DNA of 64,000 nt from Campanula takesimana. Lineage: Eukaryota; Streptophyta; Magnoliopsida; Asterales; Campanulaceae. Numbering within the stretch: position 1 is the stretch's first letter; each line of letters opens with the position of its first letter. Positions 61,657 through 64,000 of this stretch are shown here, in pieces. The notes below the pieces were generated by a model. It ran no database searches, had not been told where the DNA came from, and was given only the letters and a program-made list of their open reading frames with translations. Both the position numbers and the translations under genes were made by a program. The stretch lies in contig JAOWBW010000364.1 of NCBI GenBank assembly GCA_026119855.1, positions 992,001-1,056,000 of the forward strand, read 5' to 3'.

Positions 61657-62999
61657 TGTAAGTACCCCAATCTGAAATCGACCTACTTTAGAGGAATTCT
61701 TGGTACCATTTAAGGATAAACCAATGGGCCAGGACCCCACTAGGATAAACCTGACATTCCAGGACTGAACTGGAATTAAAGTTGGAAAAATCCAGAAGCT
61801 CGCCAAGTCGAGTCGTACGGATGGTTTGGGCACATGAGGTCCCTAGCCGTACGGCTACTTAGGGCACCCTCAGCCTCTATAAATGAACCCCATGCTGATC
61901 ATTTCAGGGGGGAGAACAATATAAGAAGGATTACTCTGTCAAAATCACTACAGAAGTGTGAGAGAAGAGTGAAACAAAGAGTGAAAGAGAGAAAGGAAGA
62001 TTGCCTAAACCAAAATAGGTAAAGCCACCTTCTCCCCCTCCCTTCTCTTCATCTATAACTCTATTTTATCTTTAATCTTCGTTTAAGTTATGTTAATCTT
62101 TATATTATTTGCAAGACTTGTCCATTCAAGCACTTTTACAATACTTGCAAGACTTGTCCATTCAAGCACTTTACATTTATGCAAGACTTGTCCATTCAAG
62201 CAAATATACATATATTATTCTATATATTTCTCTTGTCCAAGCCATGAGGTGATCCAAGGTGCCCTCCATGCCTTGTGTGGAAGAGGTTCAAACCTAGATG
62301 ATCATGGCTTGTTGATTGTTATTTACATTCTTGTCTAGTTGGAATGATGCTTTTGTTTGCAATAATGATCATTTGGATGATAAAGCCTCCATCTTTATCG
62401 TCCAACATTGATCTAGCTCTAAAGTCCCCTTTGGGGCCATAAAGATTCAATCTTTATGTGATGATCATTTAGCATAGAAATGTTTTATTTAAATTTATAA
62501 AGTGTTTTAAACAAACTGGAATCAAAACAGTTCTGTCCAGTTTCAACAGAATGTTCTGTTTTTGCTCTGAAACTGGACTGTTCTTGACTGAACTGTAAAA
62601 TCCCAGGAAACGGCCTGTACATCCGTACGGCTATGTTGGGAATGGGGGGCAAAATGTCCGTTTTGCCCTCTGATCCCCATTTTCTTGATAAACAGACCCT
62701 TTAAGTTAAGTTTTTCCAAATAAAACCAATAACAGAGATTTTCCGTTAAAACGCACAGACACACTTGCACTTTTGTTAATTAACAAGGGAGACTCGGTTT
62801 TGACCGAGGCGGCTTGGGTGACGTAAAACTCTTCTCAAGCCGTAACCTGACCTCCGAACCTTTTATCTCTAACCTTTTTCATTTTGTTGGGTTTAAAATT
62901 AACAAAGTGTGGCGACTCCGTTAAATTGTACCATTGTGTTTGGAACCATCCCGGCTTTGGACACGTGTTGACCATTGTCGCGGGGCGGGGACCCTTACA
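61657..62999 (+). repeat. Tat-5 3' LTR
   Basis: 1343 bp, TGTAAGTACC...GGGACCCTTACA. The ends match Tat-3 LTR ends read in reverse. It includes a TATA box (61878-61884) just after GCCGTACGGC palindromes (about 61813-61858), a third palindrome near 62621, the 'tgcaagacttgtccattcaa' short repeat (about 62110-62200, 3 copies) and the PBS-like decamer (62909-62918). Confidence 0.85.
61878..61884 (+). promoter_or_regulatory. TATA box of the Tat-5 LTR
   Basis: TATAAAT in CTCTATAAATGAACCCC, about 30 bp downstream of the second GCCGTACGGC palindrome. Confidence 0.55.
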
Positions 63000-64000
63000 C
63001 ATATTTTGTTTTTACAGTTGCTATGTGGGTCTATGTACGATAGTAACTTTCGTCAATGTAGTAGGTGGTTGTTTGTTGTTCTTATTGTTGCGTTCATCGA
63101 GAATATGGTTTCCATTAACATTCACTGTTTGACCAGCCACTCCTCTCAATTTGCTAGTTAACATAGTCCTAGGTTGTCTCATCTTACCCGGCTCGAATCA
63201 GAGTAGCTATTAGCTCCAACAATATTTTGTTTCTTTTAACAGGCCAGTTCCCTGACTGTCTTATTACTTTATGAAGGTTTTTAATACCTAGTTCACCAAA
63301 ATACTTGGGGGATAATATCTGATGCGAGAAAATTTCGAGTTGCCATTCCGACCATCTGGTTTCTTCTTCTCTGATCTTGAACATATGCTTTACATTCTAT
63401 GATGTTGACGGGCAATGTGAAAGCTTTATCTATATAGTTGGAAGAGGTATACCAACTGGTTTAGTAATAGTAGTTCAATGTGTTGTTTCGACAAACACTT
63501 GAATCAAATTAATTTGTCTTTTGGCACCCTTTTGTATGAAGAGCAAAGTGGACGAGGATGATATCCGGAAATTTTTAAGGGTAAAAGAGAATTATAATAT
63601 CTTACATCTTGATCCCAAAGTGGTTTAACTGCCGTTTTTTAGGTCAATTTACCATGCCTTTGTTCGATGTTGTTAGTCGGTTAACTTTCAGTGTCTGTTT
63701 CGGAAAAGAGGAGGAGCAAGCGCGTGCGTATTGCTTAACTTTTGACCATTTTCCCAGAAAATATTAGGCATCTAAATACTACTAGGACATTTTCTGAAAG
63801 TTAATGGGGCTATAATACTGTGTTGAGAATCTTGAGATAAAAGATCGTCATTGTTGAAATGGTAGGAGATCTCCATATTATATTTAATGAAGATGAGAAG
63901 AAAATTGTGTATTTTATACAACGTAGTGAAGGCTATTGTTGGGTGACTCTCAATTGTTCTTGGCAAGAGAAGACAGAGACTGCAGCTTTGGGCGATCGCC
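63000..64000. other. Right flank, unassigned
   Basis: No LTR, PBS, tandem repeat or strong coding signal. Base composition is ordinary. It may be older transposon debris or low-copy host DNA. A possible LINE scrap is listed separately; for the rest I see nothing I can support. Confidence 0.5.
63184..63384 (-). pseudogene. Possible LINE reverse-transcriptase scrap
   Basis: A 66-codon minus-strand frame contains 'LSPKYFGELGIKNLHKVIRQ'. This resembles the segment after the palm domain in plant LINE polyproteins (C/S-PK-x-x-GGLGI-x-N/S-L), followed by a 'LELIATLI' stretch where those proteins have a W-x-x-L/V-I pattern. It is short, with no other LINE domain next to it. It could equally be chance. 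Confidence 0.3.

Larger units (their letters stand above)
59143..62999 (+). mobile_element. Tat-5: 3' half of a Tat-3-family element
   Basis: Noncoding tail, minisatellites, stem-loop motif, PPT and 3' LTR in plus orientation. Order and sequence match Tat-3 read from the opposite strand: 59146-59580 equals 18790-18310, 59610-59750 equals 18280-18040, and the last unit before the motif equals the Tat-3 71-bp repeat. The 5' half is missing in the gap. The base sequence after the LTR is CATAT; no second copy can be checked. Confidence 0.82.

Noticed and set aside
52536..62999. Reading Tat-4 and Tat-5 as one complete element
   Set aside because: LTR ends differ in family (TGTAGATACC...CTCTCACA against TGTAAGTACC...CCTTACA), flanks share no TSD, and a gap of unknown size separates them.
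63000..64000. Exons of a host gene at the right end
   Set aside because: No frame longer than 82 codons, no convincing splice-site chain and no recognisable domain. I leave it unassigned.

Overview
This window is nuclear DNA of a flowering plant, most likely a large-genome dicot, although the species cannot be read from the sequence. It is essentially all LTR retrotransposons nested inside one another. I see no intact host gene and no tRNA, rRNA or organelle gene. The evidence is LTR pairs with 5-bp target-site duplications (TSDs), primer-binding sites (PBS) matching initiator Met-tRNA or Arg-tRNA, polypurine tracts (PPT), and gag/pol reading frames of the Ty1/copia, chromovirus and Tat/Ogre-like Ty3/gypsy lineages. 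I use local names for the elements.

Layout. Tat-1 (1-4904, minus, entering from the left) is a Tat-like element with a gag remnant, a PBS and one LTR. It sits in the 5' LTR of Cop-1 (4905-36077, plus), an old and heavily decayed Ty1/copia element. Cop-1 is interrupted by a solo chromovirus LTR (6616-8775, TSD ATAAC) and by Tat-2 (10244-33608, plus, TSD GTGTT). The 5' LTR of Tat-2 is itself split by Tat-3 (12785-24315, minus, TSD GTGGC). The 3' LTR of Cop-1 is cut by LTR-8 (from 36078), which is cut by the chromovirus Chr-1 (37286-52535, plus). Chr-1 carries in its integrase region a closely related, nearly intact chromovirus, Chr-2 (43245-52267, minus, TSD ATGCG). The end of Chr-1 is cut by Tat-4 (from 52536, plus), which has gag-protease remnants and runs into a 100-N assembly gap (59043-59142). 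After the gap comes the 3' half of another Tat element, Tat-5 (59143-62999, plus). The last kilobase is unassigned sequence with a possible LINE scrap.

How the parts relate. Tat-2 and Tat-3 keep LTRs, PBS and PPT but have no recognisable pol, so they look like large non-autonomous derivatives that depended on enzymes made elsewhere. Tat-4 shares LTR and leader sequence with Tat-2 and is the type of partner expected. Chr-2 has one nonsense codon and one frameshift in an otherwise complete gag-pol with a chromodomain-type tail. Chr-1 is a relative broken by several stops and deletions.

The most interesting signal is a short stem-loop motif (GAACTACG ... CGTAGG with a variable inner hairpin). 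It recurs at least ten times across four different Tat elements, always in the sense orientation of its host element. The pairing is kept while the bases change, and one copy sits 100-130 nt before the 3' LTR in each of three families. Other points are a PBS-like decamer inside the U5 of every Tat LTR, a run of about ten different minisatellites in Tat-3, a 30-copy hairpin array in Tat-2, a hendecad coiled coil in the Tat-1 gag remnant, and a dense W-box cluster in the Tat-1 leader.
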